A stretch of 64,000 nucleotides of DNA from GCA-002282575 sp964519885 (GTDB lineage: Bacteria > Pseudomonadota > Gammaproteobacteria > Thiomicrospirales > Thiomicrospiraceae): contig CAZFLX010000005.1 of the NCBI GenBank assembly GCA_964519885.1, positions 1 to 64,000 of the forward strand. The letters run 5' to 3'. A program made the position numbers and the translations under genes. The notes beneath the pieces were generated by a model. That model had not been told where the DNA came from. It saw nothing but the letters and a program-made list of their open reading frames with translations, and searched no databases. Positions 24,976-34,186 of this stretch are shown here, piece after piece (within the stretch, counting starts at the first letter, position 1; each line of letters begins with the position of its first letter).

Positions 24976-25446
24976 ATGAGTATTGCATTAAATCAAGCAC
25001 TTCCCGCCTTTTCCGTTTCTGCTTACCCAGAACAAACTCTCACACAGGACAACTTTAAGGGTCACTGGTCAGTACTTTATTTTTATCCGCGTGACGATAC
25101 GCCAGGTTGTACCCAAGAAAGCTTGGCTTTTCAAGAAAGCCTGAGCGACTTTCAAGCCTTAAACACACAAGTTATTGGTGTGTCTCGTGATGACATGAAA
25201 TCACACGAGAAGTTTGCACATAAATTTAACCTAACCTTTCCATTAATATGTGATACTGATGAGCTGCTATGTAACTTGTTTGCTGTACTAAAAGAAAAAA
25301 CCAACTACGGTAAAAAATACATGGGTATCGAACGCAGCACCTTCTTAATTGATCCAGAGGGTGTTGTACGCCACGAATGGCGTAAGGTTAGTGTTCCTGA
25401 ACACGTTCAAGCTGTGCTGGCACAACTGAAACAACTGATGGCATAA
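24976..25446 (+). CDS. bcp: Thiol peroxidase of the BCP/PrxQ family
   Basis: A 156-aa peroxiredoxin reducing H2O2 and organic peroxides. The peroxidatic cysteine lies in DDTPGCTQE near residue 46 in the usual PxxxTxxC setting. The resolving cysteine often found five residues later is absent (Ser/Leu there), but two later cysteines (ICDTDELLC) remain, so it may resolve differently or act as a 1-Cys enzyme with thioredoxin. The start at 24976 is preferred over an ATG five codons upstream because GGAG lies 9 bases ahead. A direct repeat lies in its upstream region. Confidence 0.93.
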   Translation: MSIALNQALPAFSVSAYPEQTLTQDNFKGHWSVLYFYPRDDTPGCTQESLAFQESLSDFQALNTQVIGVSRDDMKSHEKFAHKFNLTFPLICDTDELLCNLFAVLKEKTNYGKKYMGIERSTFLIDPEGVVRHEWRKVSVPEHVQAVLAQLKQLMA

Positions 25447-25486
25447 CTTTTTACAATTCGAGTGATGATTTACGAGGAGCGACCTA

Positions 25487-26935
25487 ATGCTTGCTAACCG
25501 AAGCCATATTTCTGGAAAACGTTTGTTTGTTATCGACACCAATGTACTAATGCATGACCCGATGGCATTATTTGCCTTCGACGAACATGATTTGTTCATC
25601 CCCATGGTGGTACTCGAAGAGTTAGATGCCAATAAAAAAGGGATTTCTGAAATCGCTCGCAATGTGCGCGAAACCAATCGTTTACTGGATCAACTGATTG
25701 GCAGTGCCAGTGCAGCAGAAATTGAAAAAGGGCTTCCGCTGGCCAACATCGCCAACATGGGTGTGGGCAAAAACAAGCCTGTCGGCAAAGGACGAAAGGG
25801 TAGCCCTGGAAAATTGTTTTTTGAAACGCGTCCACTCGATTTCGACTTAAATCAAATCTTCCCGACACATAAAGCCGATAACACCATTCTGAAATGTGGC
25901 TTAGCACTGCAGCGACTCGATCCGAAAACACATGTCACGCTGGTGACCAAAGACATCAACATGCGTATTAAAGCCTCGGCCGTTGGCTTGCACGCAGAAG
26001 ACTACTTTAATGACAGCGTGATTGAAGACAGCGATTTGCTCTACACGGGCATGCGCGAACTGCCTAATGATTACTTTGAAAACAATGGTGAAGCCTTGAC
26101 CTCATGGCAAGAAGGTAGTCATACCTTCTATCGCATCGAAACACCAACAGATAACCCCTGGGTGCCCAATGAATGCTTACACACTGCCGACGAACATGGC
26201 TTCTCTGCCATCGTGGATCGACTTGACGGCAACAGCAGCATATTGCGCTATCCACGCGACTATCGCACCAATCATCAGGGTGTATGGGGAATTCATGCGC
26301 GCAACCGCGAACAAAATTTCGCGTTAAACTTTTTAATGGATCCTGAAATTGATATCGTCACCCTGCTCGGCCCTGCAGGTACCGGTAAAACCTTACTGGC
26401 TTTAGCCGCAGGCTTAGCGCAAACCATTGATGACAAACGCTACAATGAAATTATCATGACCCGTGCTACCATTCCCATTTCTGAAGACATTGGATTCCTC
26501 CCCGGCACCGAGGAAGAAAAAATGGCACCTTGGATGGGCGCACTGATGGACAATCTCGAAGTGTTGACGCAACCTGAAGAAGGCGCGGCTAAGTGGCAAA
26601 CCAACACCACTCAAGAAATCATTAAACAGCGCATCAAAATCAAGTCGATGAACTTCATGCGTGGGCGTACTTTCTTAAATAAATTTATTATTATTGATGA
26701 AGCACAAAACCTAACGCCCAAACAAATGAAAACCCTCATTACCCGCTCAGGTCCTGGCACCAAAATGGTGTGTATTGGTAATATTGCCCAAATTGATTCG
26801 CCTTATTTAACAGAAACCACTTCAGGTTTAACCTATGTGGTCGATCACTTTAAGGGATGGCAACACAATGCCCACATTACCTTACAACGTGGCGAGCGTT
26901 CACGTTTAGCGGATTTTGCCCAACAAGTGATGTAA
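25487..26935 (+). CDS. PIN-PhoH fusion ATPase (PhoH2 type)
   Basis: A 482-aa protein joining an N-terminal PIN ribonuclease domain to a C-terminal PhoH ATPase. PIN acidic residues are seen at D17 (VIDTNVLMHD), E45, D131 (KADNTIL) and D156 (TKDINMR). In PhoH, Walker A is GPAGTGKT at 295-302 and Walker B is FIIIDEAQNL. Such PhoH2 proteins act as RNA helicase-nucleases in mycobacteria, where they can be paired with an antitoxin; no antitoxin gene precedes it here, the upstream gene being bcp. It is distinct from ybeZ, the PhoH protein at 37.9-39.0 kb. GAGGAGCG precedes the ATG. Confidence 0.92.
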   Translation: MLANRSHISGKRLFVIDTNVLMHDPMALFAFDEHDLFIPMVVLEELDANKKGISEIARNVRETNRLLDQLIGSASAAEIEKGLPLANIANMGVGKNKPVGKGRKGSPGKLFFETRPLDFDLNQIFPTHKADNTILKCGLALQRLDPKTHVTLVTKDINMRIKASAVGLHAEDYFNDSVIEDSDLLYTGMRELPNDYFENNGEALTSWQEGSHTFYRIETPTDNPWVPNECLHTADEHGFSAIVDRLDGNSSILRYPRDYRTNHQGVWGIHARNREQNFALNFLMDPEIDIVTLLGPAGTGKTLLALAAGLAQTIDDKRYNEIIMTRATIPISEDIGFLPGTEEEKMAPWMGALMDNLEVLTQPEEGAAKWQTNTTQEIIKQRIKIKSMNFMRGRTFLNKFIIIDEAQNLTPKQMKTLITRSGPGTKMVCIGNIAQIDSPYLTETTSGLTYVVDHFKGWQHNAHITLQRGERSRLADFAQQVM

Positions 26936-26955
26936 GCTGAGTTCTGCAACAAAAC

Positions 26956-26979
26956 GACAGTTGGCAAAAACCAACTGTC
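26956..26979 (+). promoter_or_regulatory. Stem-loop in the leader of the following unknown gene
   Basis: GACAGTTGG and CCAACTGTC form a perfect 9-bp stem with loop CAAAAA, ending 5 bases before the GGAGG Shine-Dalgarno of the next gene. There is no T run on the plus strand, so it is more likely an mRNA-stability or processing element than a terminator. Confidence 0.5.
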
Positions 26980-26995
26980 TACATGGAGGTGAGTC

Positions 26996-27589
26996 ATGAT
27001 TCTGAATCAAATCGCCCTCAATCCAACGGTTCACTATCAAAATTTGGCGCAACACATTCAACAGCAGTTGCCCACCTTGCTAGTGCCTGTGTTTGAATTG
27101 GATCCTGCCAGTGCTGCACGCCCTACCGAAGAACAACCCTTAGATCATGAAAAGTCATCAGAAAAGGTCGAACTACACACCCTAACCAACTACCAACCTT
27201 GGTTAAAACACTTGTATCGCCAATGGCAACAGCAATTAACACGCACTTTTGCACCCTTTCCCATCCAGCAAAACCCCATCGAACCAGAACACTGGAATCC
27301 TGATAATACCGCCAGACTTATCAATACCTTATCATTGGCTTACAGCGGCTGTTTGATTCACAAATTCAAACAAGACCCGATTTCAGCCATCGACCAAATT
27401 ACCCAAGCATGGAAAGAAGCTTGGGAAAGCTATCATCACGATTTAGTTGAGCAAAAAGTACCCATTGCCACTCGGGAAGCGGCAGAAAACACAGCCCGAT
27501 TTTTTCAACAATATTGGCTAGAGTCCTGGTTAAATATTGCCGAATTGCAAAATACCCTCCCCAGCAACCCTTCTGGGCATACACCTTAA
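26996..27589 (+). CDS. Protein of unknown function (197 aa)
   Basis: Not recognised. It is a real gene by context: a strong GGAGG Shine-Dalgarno 6 bases ahead of the ATG, same strand and spacing as its neighbours, and protein-like codon use. The product is soluble, rich in Gln and Trp, with no signal peptide or membrane segment. Its middle (LIHKFKQDPISAIDQITQAWKEAWE) to C-terminus looks helical. There is one cysteine and no repeated metal-binding or nucleotide-binding motif. It follows the PIN-PhoH gene after a hairpin and precedes a small membrane protein. Confidence 0.7.
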   Translation: MILNQIALNPTVHYQNLAQHIQQQLPTLLVPVFELDPASAARPTEEQPLDHEKSSEKVELHTLTNYQPWLKHLYRQWQQQLTRTFAPFPIQQNPIEPEHWNPDNTARLINTLSLAYSGCLIHKFKQDPISAIDQITQAWKEAWESYHHDLVEQKVPIATREAAENTARFFQQYWLESWLNIAELQNTLPSNPSGHTP

Positions 27590-27645
27590 TCGTAAAAAGC
27601 GGTTACAATAGACATTTGTTGCTGAATAAAAACGGAGTTATCCAC

Positions 27646-27924
27646 ATGCTGGTTTTCGGCATTTTTATTGGTATGCTCATTACCATTGGTCTGGGCATTT
27701 GGGCAGGTACCAATGTGCTGGCAAATATGGTTGCCTTATCTGGCATTACTGGACTTTTGGTAATGTTTTTTCATCATTCCGATCAGCAAGAAGGACGTCT
27801 TGCCCATTGGCTCATCCGCCTTAGCCCCGAGCAGAAAAAACAGTGGTACGGTTTATTTATTGTCAGCCTCTTTTTTGGACTCATGTTTGGTAGCTTTTGG
27901 AATACCAGTATGGGTGGACTCTGA
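27646..27924 (+). CDS. Small membrane protein of unknown function (92 aa)
   Basis: Three hydrophobic segments are visible: LVFGIFIGMLITIGLGIWAG (residues 2-21), NMVALSGITGLLVMFF (about 26-41), and GLFIVSLFFGLMFGSFW near the C-terminus. A charged loop (HHSDQQEGRLAHW ... PEQKKQW) separates the last two. The start at 27646 is chosen because GGAG lies 8 bases ahead; the open frame extends further upstream without a good site. Its stop is followed after 2 bases by the DUF1841 gene, so the two are coupled. Function unknown. Confidence 0.7.
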   Translation: MLVFGIFIGMLITIGLGIWAGTNVLANMVALSGITGLLVMFFHHSDQQEGRLAHWLIRLSPEQKKQWYGLFIVSLFFGLMFGSFWNTSMGGL

Positions 27925-27926
27925 GC

Positions 27927-28370
27927 ATGTTTGGTTCGGACAGAAACAGCCTGCGTGAATTCTATAAAACCAGTTGGCAAAAGCATCAACAAGGACAAGC
28001 GCTCAGCACGCTGGAAAAACAAGTGGTTCAAGTGATTGCCGAACATCCAGAATATCACACGCAAGTCTTAGCAGATAATGCCTCTTATCGCGACTGGGCA
28101 GTAGAATCGGGCGATACCAACCCCTTTTTACACATGGGAATGCACCTCGCCCTACGCGAACAAATCGCTACCGACCGTCCCGCAGGTATTGCGCGCTGCT
28201 ACCATTTACTCTGTCAATCGACCCAAGCTACTTTGGAAGCCGAACATCAAATGATGGAATGCTTAGGTCAGGCGCTCTGGCAAGCTCAACGTAACAACGC
28301 CATGCCCGATGAAGTGGCTTATTTGAATTGTTTACACACACTTACTCAAGATTTATCACCGTCGTTTTAA
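27927..28370 (+). CDS. DUF1841 family protein
   Basis: A 147-aa conserved proteobacterial protein. The family start MFGSDRNSLREFYKTSWQKH is recognisable, followed by an NPFLHMGMHLALREQ block and a C-terminal helical half (MMECLGQALWQAQ). The ATG at 27927 lies 2 bases after the preceding stop and gives the family-typical N-terminus, so the longer open frame from 27897 is rejected. Function is unknown for the family. It precedes icd. Confidence 0.82.
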   Translation: MFGSDRNSLREFYKTSWQKHQQGQALSTLEKQVVQVIAEHPEYHTQVLADNASYRDWAVESGDTNPFLHMGMHLALREQIATDRPAGIARCYHLLCQSTQATLEAEHQMMECLGQALWQAQRNNAMPDEVAYLNCLHTLTQDLSPSF

Positions 28371-28395
28371 CGCGCTTTTTATTAGGTATTTGAAC

Positions 28396-30630
28396 ATGAC
28401 AACTTCCAGCCCTGAAATTATTTATACTTACACCGATGAAGCGCCTGCACTCGCTACCCACTCTTTGTTACCCATTGTGCAAGCCATTACCAGTCAAGCA
28501 GGAATTCGCATTCAAACTAAAGACATTTCTTTGGCAGGTCGTATTTTAGCGAATTTTCCGGACTATCTCAGCGCGGAACAACGTCAAGCTGATGATTTAC
28601 AAGAACTCGGTACTTTATGTACTCGTCCTGAAGCTAATATCATTAAGCTACCCAATATTAGTGCTTCGGTTCCTCAATTGGTTGCGGCAATTAAAGAATT
28701 ACAATCTCAGGGTTATGCCCTACCCGACTATCCCGCCCAACCCAGCAACGAGCAAGAACAAGCCATCAAAGATCGTTATGCCAAGATTTTAGGCAGTGCC
28801 GTCAATCCCGTATTGCGTGAAGGCAATTCTGATCGTCGTGTCGCAGGACCAGTAAAAGCTTACGCCAAAAAACATCCGCACAGCATGGGCGCTTGGTCAA
28901 AAGATTCACAGTCGCATGTGGCACACATGACGTCTGGTGACTTTTATGGTAGTGAACAATCACGCGTCATGGCAACTGCCACGCAAGTTCGCATTGAACA
29001 TATCAGCCATGACGGTCAGATCAGCGTTTTGAAAGATAAACTGGCTTTACAAGCAAAAGAAATCATCGATGCATCAGTTATGTCGGTATCGGCGTTACGG
29101 GATTTTTATCAAAGCCAAACACAAACCGCAAAAGACAAAAACCTATTATTGTCTTTGCACTTAAAAGCCACCATGATGAAAGTTTCTGACCCCATCATGT
29201 TCGGTCATGCTGTGGCTGTTTTCTACGCACCCGCTTTAGAAAAACATCAGGCAACGCTGAAAAGCCTAGGCGTGAACCTAAACAATGGTATTGGTGATGT
29301 CTATGCCAAAATCACCAGCCTAGCTGAAACAGAGCGCAAGCAAATCGAGGCTGATTTAGCTGCTTGTTACCAAACACAAGCAGCCGTTGCAATGGTCGAT
29401 TCGGACAAAGGCATTACCAACTTTCACGTGCCCAGCAATGTTATCGTCGATGCTTCTATGCCCGCCGCCATTCGCAGCTCAGGTCAAATGTGGAATGCAC
29501 AAGGTCAACAACAAGATACACTGTTCATGATTCCTGACCGCTGCTACGCGGGTATTTACGACGAAACCATCGAGTTTTGCAAAACTCATGGTGCTTTCGA
29601 CCCTGCCACCATGGGAACCGTTCCTAACGTCGGTTTGATGGCACAAGCCGCTGAAGAATATGGCTCGCATAACAAAACTTTCGAGATGACCGCCGCAGGT
29701 ACGGTTCGTGTGATCGACATCAACAGCCAAAGTATCTTAATGCAACACCGTGTTGAAGCTGGGGATATTTGGCGCATGTGTCAAACTAAAGACATAGCGG
29801 TACAAGATTGGGTCAAACTGGCCGTTACCCGCGCACGTTTAACACAAACCCCTGCCATTTTTTGGTTAGACCCACAACGCTCTCACGACGCCAACCTCAT
29901 CAGCTTAGTGCGCCAGTATTTGACACAACACGACACTCATGGTCTGAATATTCAAATTCTTGATCCGAAAGCAGCCGTACGCCTTAGCCTGGAACGTGCC
30001 AAAGCGGGTTTGGACACCATTTCGGTAACTGGCAACGTATTACGTGATTACTTAACCGACCTTTTCCCGATTTTGGAATTAGGCACCAGTGCTAAAATGC
30101 TTTCTATCGTGCCCTTATTGGCGGGTGGCGGTCTATTTGAAACAGGCGCTGGTGGTTCCGCCCCCAAACACGTTCAACAGTTTGCTGAAGAAGGCTTCCT
30201 GCGCTGGGATTCGTTGGGTGAGTTTTTAGCTCTTGCCGTTTCTTTAGAAGATTTAGCACATAAGTCGAACAATGCCCGCATTGCCGTAATGGCAGAATGC
30301 TTAAACCAAGCTAATGGTCGCTTCTTAGATGAAGACAAATCACCGGGTCGTAAACTGGGACAATTAGACAACCGTGGTAGTCACTTTTATTTGGCACTTT
30401 ATTGGTGCCAGGCGTTAACGCAACAAACCCAAGATGCAGCACTTGCACAGGTGTTTGCGCCCATCGCGCAGTCCTTAGCGGCAGAAGAAGCGGTGATTGT
30501 GGCAGAGTTGGCAGCCGCACAAGGAAAACCTCAAGACTTAGGTGGCTATTATCACGCTGATTCTGCGCGTTTGAGTCAAGCCATGCGTCCGAGTGATACC
30601 TTTAATCGTATTTTAGCGCAGTTGGCATGA
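28396..30630 (+). CDS. icd: NADP-dependent isocitrate dehydrogenase, monomeric type
   Basis: A 744-aa TCA-cycle enzyme converting isocitrate to 2-oxoglutarate with NADP+. It is the large monomeric form (about 740 aa), unrelated in length to the 416-aa E. coli homodimer. Hallmarks are EGNSDRRVAGPVKAYAKKHP and WSKDSQSHVAHM near residues 140-175, LHLKATMMKVSDPIMFG near 255, and the C-terminal SVPLLAGGGLFETGAGGSAPKH-like block. The ATG at 28396 is preferred over the TTG two codons upstream. It heads a stretch with clpS and clpA, as in Pseudomonas. Confidence 0.97.
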   Translation: MTTSSPEIIYTYTDEAPALATHSLLPIVQAITSQAGIRIQTKDISLAGRILANFPDYLSAEQRQADDLQELGTLCTRPEANIIKLPNISASVPQLVAAIKELQSQGYALPDYPAQPSNEQEQAIKDRYAKILGSAVNPVLREGNSDRRVAGPVKAYAKKHPHSMGAWSKDSQSHVAHMTSGDFYGSEQSRVMATATQVRIEHISHDGQISVLKDKLALQAKEIIDASVMSVSALRDFYQSQTQTAKDKNLLLSLHLKATMMKVSDPIMFGHAVAVFYAPALEKHQATLKSLGVNLNNGIGDVYAKITSLAETERKQIEADLAACYQTQAAVAMVDSDKGITNFHVPSNVIVDASMPAAIRSSGQMWNAQGQQQDTLFMIPDRCYAGIYDETIEFCKTHGAFDPATMGTVPNVGLMAQAAEEYGSHNKTFEMTAAGTVRVIDINSQSILMQHRVEAGDIWRMCQTKDIAVQDWVKLAVTRARLTQTPAIFWLDPQRSHDANLISLVRQYLTQHDTHGLNIQILDPKAAVRLSLERAKAGLDTISVTGNVLRDYLTDLFPILELGTSAKMLSIVPLLAGGGLFETGAGGSAPKHVQQFAEEGFLRWDSLGEFLALAVSLEDLAHKSNNARIAVMAECLNQANGRFLDEDKSPGRKLGQLDNRGSHFYLALYWCQALTQQTQDAALAQVFAPIAQSLAAEEAVIVAELAAAQGKPQDLGGYYHADSARLSQAMRPSDTFNRILAQLA

Positions 30631-30658
30631 GCATTGCATAGCAAGGGAAAACAGGCTT

Positions 30659-30681
30659 GGCTTTGATCTAAACATCAAGCC
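30659..30681 (+). terminator. Possible hairpin downstream of icd
   Basis: GGCTTTGAT pairs with ATCAAGCC with one bulged T around a 6-base loop in the 95-base gap after icd. No T run follows, and an alternative longer pairing GCAAGG/CCTTGC (30640-30645 with 30680-30685) would compete with it. Weak evidence. Confidence 0.3.
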
Positions 30682-30725
30682 TTGCCAGATGTTTCAAGTT
30701 TAACTTTGAGTATCAGAACCCGATC

Positions 30726-31514
30726 ATGATGAACTTATTTGACGCAGAAAAAGACTACTATTCGGTACTGGGCGTGGCACAAGCCTGTGAATTGTCGGTC
30801 ATTAAAGCCGCCTTTCGTAAGCTAGCCAAACAATACCATCCCGACGTGAGCGATCATCCGTTGGCAACCAGTCGTTTTCAAGAAGTTTCTGAAGCCTACG
30901 AAGTGTTAAGTCGTCATCGGCAGGCTTATGACTCTGCCGTTCAGTCCTTAGCTCAAGCGGCTCAGCGTGCGCAACAACAGCGCCAGCAAGGTCATCGTGC
31001 ATCGAGTTACCAATCGCCACGTCCCCAGCGTTCAGCCCAATTCGACCATTGGACGCCACAAGCCGGTCGTGGTCGTGATCGCAATATGGTTTATCCCCTG
31101 ACACTCAAATATGCCTTCCGATTACTGCGTGAAGGGTCATTTTTAGTGCCTAGCCTGAATACGCGTCTGCCTTTTGACAGCAGTGCGCTGAGTAATAAGG
31201 AATTCCGATTTCCGGGCAAAGGCTTTCCGGGATTATTTGGTGGTCCTGCAGGAGACTATATTGTTTCATTCAAACTTACCCACCATGCCCCTTTCAAAAT
31301 TCGTGGCGGTGATTTGTATATGCTCATTAAAGTACCCCGTCAGCTATGGCTTAGTGGCGGAGTGATGTATTACGATACACCTTCTGGTCTATTCAAAGTT
31401 AACATTGTCAAAGAAGTTAAAGAAGGTAGCTATATTCGTTTCAAAAACAAAGGATTACCTGCCGACCGTCACCAACCAGGTGGTCATTTGTATGCCAAAG
31501 TTACCCTAGAATAA
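30726..31514 (+). CDS. J-domain protein, CbpA/DnaJ-like without zinc finger
   Basis: A 262-aa DnaK co-chaperone. The N-terminal J domain (about 8-75) has the essential HPD at residues 38-40. The Gly/Phe region is replaced by a Gln/Arg-rich linker (about 77-115). No Cys-rich zinc domain is present, and the C-terminal substrate-binding domains follow (FRFPGKGFPGLFGGPAGDY; GLPADRHQPGGHLY), as in CbpA. The class B J-protein call is firm; identity with cbpA itself is not, because it is shorter and lies between icd and clpS, where cspD often sits in other Gammaproteobacteria. The ATG may be the first or second of a pair. Confidence 0.85.
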   Translation: MMNLFDAEKDYYSVLGVAQACELSVIKAAFRKLAKQYHPDVSDHPLATSRFQEVSEAYEVLSRHRQAYDSAVQSLAQAAQRAQQQRQQGHRASSYQSPRPQRSAQFDHWTPQAGRGRDRNMVYPLTLKYAFRLLREGSFLVPSLNTRLPFDSSALSNKEFRFPGKGFPGLFGGPAGDYIVSFKLTHHAPFKIRGGDLYMLIKVPRQLWLSGGVMYYDTPSGLFKVNIVKEVKEGSYIRFKNKGLPADRHQPGGHLYAKVTLE

Positions 31515-31539
31515 CGATTTTTTTACGAGCTCACGCCTT

Positions 31540-31848
31540 ATGTCATTATCCGATTTAGCCCCAGAGCTACTCGAACAGATACACTATCAACCACCCCGTC
31601 GTTACGACGTCATTTTGCATAATGACGATTTTACACCGATGGATTTTGTCATTGATTTATTAATGCGCTATTTTCGTCACCCGGTTGAACAAGCCACCGA
31701 AATTATGTTAAAAATTCATCATGACGGTAGTGCGGTGTGTGGCACCTACTACAAAGAAATTGCTGAAACAAAAGTCAGTCAAGTACAACAGCGCGCGCGT
31801 GCTGAAGGTTATCCCTTATTAGCCACCCTTCAACCAGAGCGTCAGTAA
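31540..31848 (+). CDS. clpS: ATP-dependent Clp protease adaptor ClpS
   Basis: A 102-aa N-recognin that delivers proteins with N-end-rule residues to ClpAP. The core begins YDVILHNDDFTPMDFVI, containing the NDD motif that binds the alpha-amino group, and ends with the ClpA-contacting helix EIAETKVSQVQQRARAEGYPL. Length is normal. It lies 18 bases upstream of clpA, the standard arrangement. Confidence 0.97.
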   Translation: MSLSDLAPELLEQIHYQPPRRYDVILHNDDFTPMDFVIDLLMRYFRHPVEQATEIMLKIHHDGSAVCGTYYKEIAETKVSQVQQRARAEGYPLLATLQPERQ

Positions 31849-31866
31849 TGACAAAGCGAGTCGATT

Positions 31867-34149
31867 ATGTCTATGCTAGATAAAGATGTTCAAACCCTAC
31901 TTTCCAATACCTTTGGTTTTGCGCAATCTCAACAACACGCTTATGTCACCCTAGAACATTTATTGCGCTTATTAACGCAACACAAAAATGTGCAGCAAGC
32001 GCTAGCAGCCTGTTTGGTCGATGTGCAAAAACTGAATGACCAGCTTGATGATTTGATTGATCACCAAGAATTGATTGATGGTGAAGAAGAACCCATTCCG
32101 ACCATTGCCTTACAACGGGTAATTGAGCGTGCCATTTTTAACAGCCAACAGCAACAACCCGCACAAAAAGTCACCAGCTTAGGCATTTTAGCCGCCCTGT
32201 ATGGAGAAAGAGACAGTCAAGCGGTTGCGCTGTTAGAAACCTTAGGTGCCGACAAAGCCAGTATGCTGAGCTACATTGCGCATGGATTGCGTAAGGACGA
32301 ACCTAACCCTCAATCCAAGCCACACGCACACAAAGGCGAGAAAGAAGACAATGAAGATGCTTTGTCTCTCTACGCCATTCATCTCAATAGTTTAGTGAAA
32401 GCAGGAAAGATTGATCCTGTGATTGGTCGCGACAATGAACTCTTGCGTGTGAGCGAAATTCTACTGCGTCGGCGCAAAAACAACCCCTTATTGGTCGGCG
32501 AACCTGGTGTGGGAAAAACCGCCATTGCTGAAGCCTTAGCCTTGGCGGCCGAACAAAACACGCTACCCGAAGGCTTAGCCAATGCCCAAATTTACAGTAT
32601 CGATCTTGGTGCATTGTTAGCAGGAACACGCTATCGGGGGGATTTTGAAAAACGCTTTAAAACCATCTTATCGCAATTAGAACGCATCCCCAACGCAGTT
32701 ATTTTTATTGATGAAATTCACACCATTGTCGGTGCTGGCAGCGTTCAAGGCAGTGCCATGGATGCAGCGAACTTGTTAAAACCCGCACTGGCTCGCGGTA
32801 CCATTAAATGTGTCGGTGCCACCACTTTTGAAGAATATCGTCAGAGTTTTTCTAAAGATAAAGCGCTCAATCGTCGTTTTCAAAAAATCGATGTCCTCGA
32901 GCCCAGCGTACAGGATACGGTGAGTATTTTGAAGGGCCTTAAAACGCAATTTGAACAACATCATCAAGTGCATTACACCAACAGTGCCTTAACCGCAGCG
33001 GCAGAATTATCTGCACGCTACTTAACTGACCGTCATTTACCCGATAAGGCAATTGACTTAGTGGATGAAGTCGGGGCACAAGAACGTGCTAAACCCGCCA
33101 ATAAGCGTAAATCTCGCATTACCGCTAGCGATATTCGTCAACTGTTGAGTAAACAAACGCACATTCCCTTAACTGATTCGACTACCGATGATCGAGAGCA
33201 GTTGCGTGCCCTAAACAGCAGTTTACAGCATGTGGTGTTTGGACAAGACAGCGCCATTCATCGTGTGGTGGATGCCATTAAACTGGCTCGTGCTGGTCTG
33301 AGAGCGCCCAATAAACCTTGGGGAAGTTTCTTATTCACAGGACCGACAGGCGTGGGCAAAACCGAGCTGGCAAAACAATTAGCGAAACACCTTGGTATTC
33401 CCCTTCATCGTTTTGATATGTCGGAATACATGGAAAGCCACAGTGTTGCACGTTTAATTGGTGCTCCGCCTGGCTATGTCGGTTACGAGAAAGGTGGTTT
33501 GCTGACCGAAGCGATTCTGAAACAATCTCATTCAGTACTACTGCTGGATGAAATTGAAAAAGCCCATCCTGATATTTTTAACCTGTTACTGCAAGTGATG
33601 GATGATGGTCGCTTAACCGACAATAACGGACGAACTGCCGACTGCCGCAACCTGATTCTAATTATGACATCAAATGTTGGTGCTGAGCAGTTACAACGAA
33701 ACACGCTAGGCTTTGTCGATGGCGATATTTTATCCCATCAGTCGCAAAAAGCGCTTGATAACACCTTCAAACCTGAGTTCCGTAATCGACTGGACGCCAT
33801 TATTCCCTTCTCGTCCTTGTCGGCAGAAGTGATGCCAAAAGTGGTCGATAAGGCTATTTTTGCCCTAGAAGCACTGGTTTCAGCAAAAGGCTATCAACTG
33901 CAGCTCACCCCAGAAGCCAGAAATTGGTTAGCTGTTAAGGGCTACGATGCCAAAATGGGTGCTCGCCCGCTCGATCGCGTTATTGAAACCGAGGTCAAAC
34001 GTCCGCTTGCTGACGCCATTTTATTTGGCGACTTGGTCAAAGGAGCCTGTCTAACCGTGAGTGTTTCTCAGGATGAACAGCATCTAAACATCGAGAGCTC
34101 AACTGACTGTGCCAGCGTCTCACCAACCGTTGAAGCCGCGTTGAGTTAG
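31867..34149 (+). CDS. clpA: ATP-dependent Clp protease ATP-binding subunit ClpA
   Basis: A 760-aa Hsp100 unfoldase feeding ClpP. An N-domain (1-145) is followed by AAA-1 with Walker A GEPGVGKT (211-218) and Walker B VIFIDEIHTI, then AAA-2 with Walker A GPTGVGKT and LLLDEIEKAHPDIFN. There is no middle coiled-coil, so it is ClpA rather than ClpB. The ClpP-docking loop reads NTLGF, a variant of the usual IGL/IGF tripeptide. The clpP gene is not in the window. It follows clpS and ends the icd-clpA run. Confidence 0.97.
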   Translation: MSMLDKDVQTLLSNTFGFAQSQQHAYVTLEHLLRLLTQHKNVQQALAACLVDVQKLNDQLDDLIDHQELIDGEEEPIPTIALQRVIERAIFNSQQQQPAQKVTSLGILAALYGERDSQAVALLETLGADKASMLSYIAHGLRKDEPNPQSKPHAHKGEKEDNEDALSLYAIHLNSLVKAGKIDPVIGRDNELLRVSEILLRRRKNNPLLVGEPGVGKTAIAEALALAAEQNTLPEGLANAQIYSIDLGALLAGTRYRGDFEKRFKTILSQLERIPNAVIFIDEIHTIVGAGSVQGSAMDAANLLKPALARGTIKCVGATTFEEYRQSFSKDKALNRRFQKIDVLEPSVQDTVSILKGLKTQFEQHHQVHYTNSALTAAAELSARYLTDRHLPDKAIDLVDEVGAQERAKPANKRKSRITASDIRQLLSKQTHIPLTDSTTDDREQLRALNSSLQHVVFGQDSAIHRVVDAIKLARAGLRAPNKPWGSFLFTGPTGVGKTELAKQLAKHLGIPLHRFDMSEYMESHSVARLIGAPPGYVGYEKGGLLTEAILKQSHSVLLLDEIEKAHPDIFNLLLQVMDDGRLTDNNGRTADCRNLILIMTSNVGAEQLQRNTLGFVDGDILSHQSQKALDNTFKPEFRNRLDAIIPFSSLSAEVMPKVVDKAIFALEALVSAKGYQLQLTPEARNWLAVKGYDAKMGARPLDRVIETEVKRPLADAILFGDLVKGACLTVSVSQDEQHLNIESSTDCASVSPTVEAALS

Positions 34150-34186
34150 TCAAAGCAATGTGTCATGAAATCAATTAGGTAACAAA

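Noticed and set aside
18096..27646. Two perfect DnaA-box nonamers (TTATCCACA): minus strand at 18096-18104 between tsaB and minC, plus strand at 27638-27646
   Set aside because: They are single, 9.5 kb apart, and one overlaps a start codon. Random sequence of this length is expected to hold about half a match on both strands, so this is not an origin.
25487..28370. PIN-PhoH with the following small genes as a toxin-antitoxin module
   Set aside because: In known PhoH2 modules the antitoxin precedes phoH2. Here the preceding gene is bcp, and the downstream genes resemble no antitoxin family.
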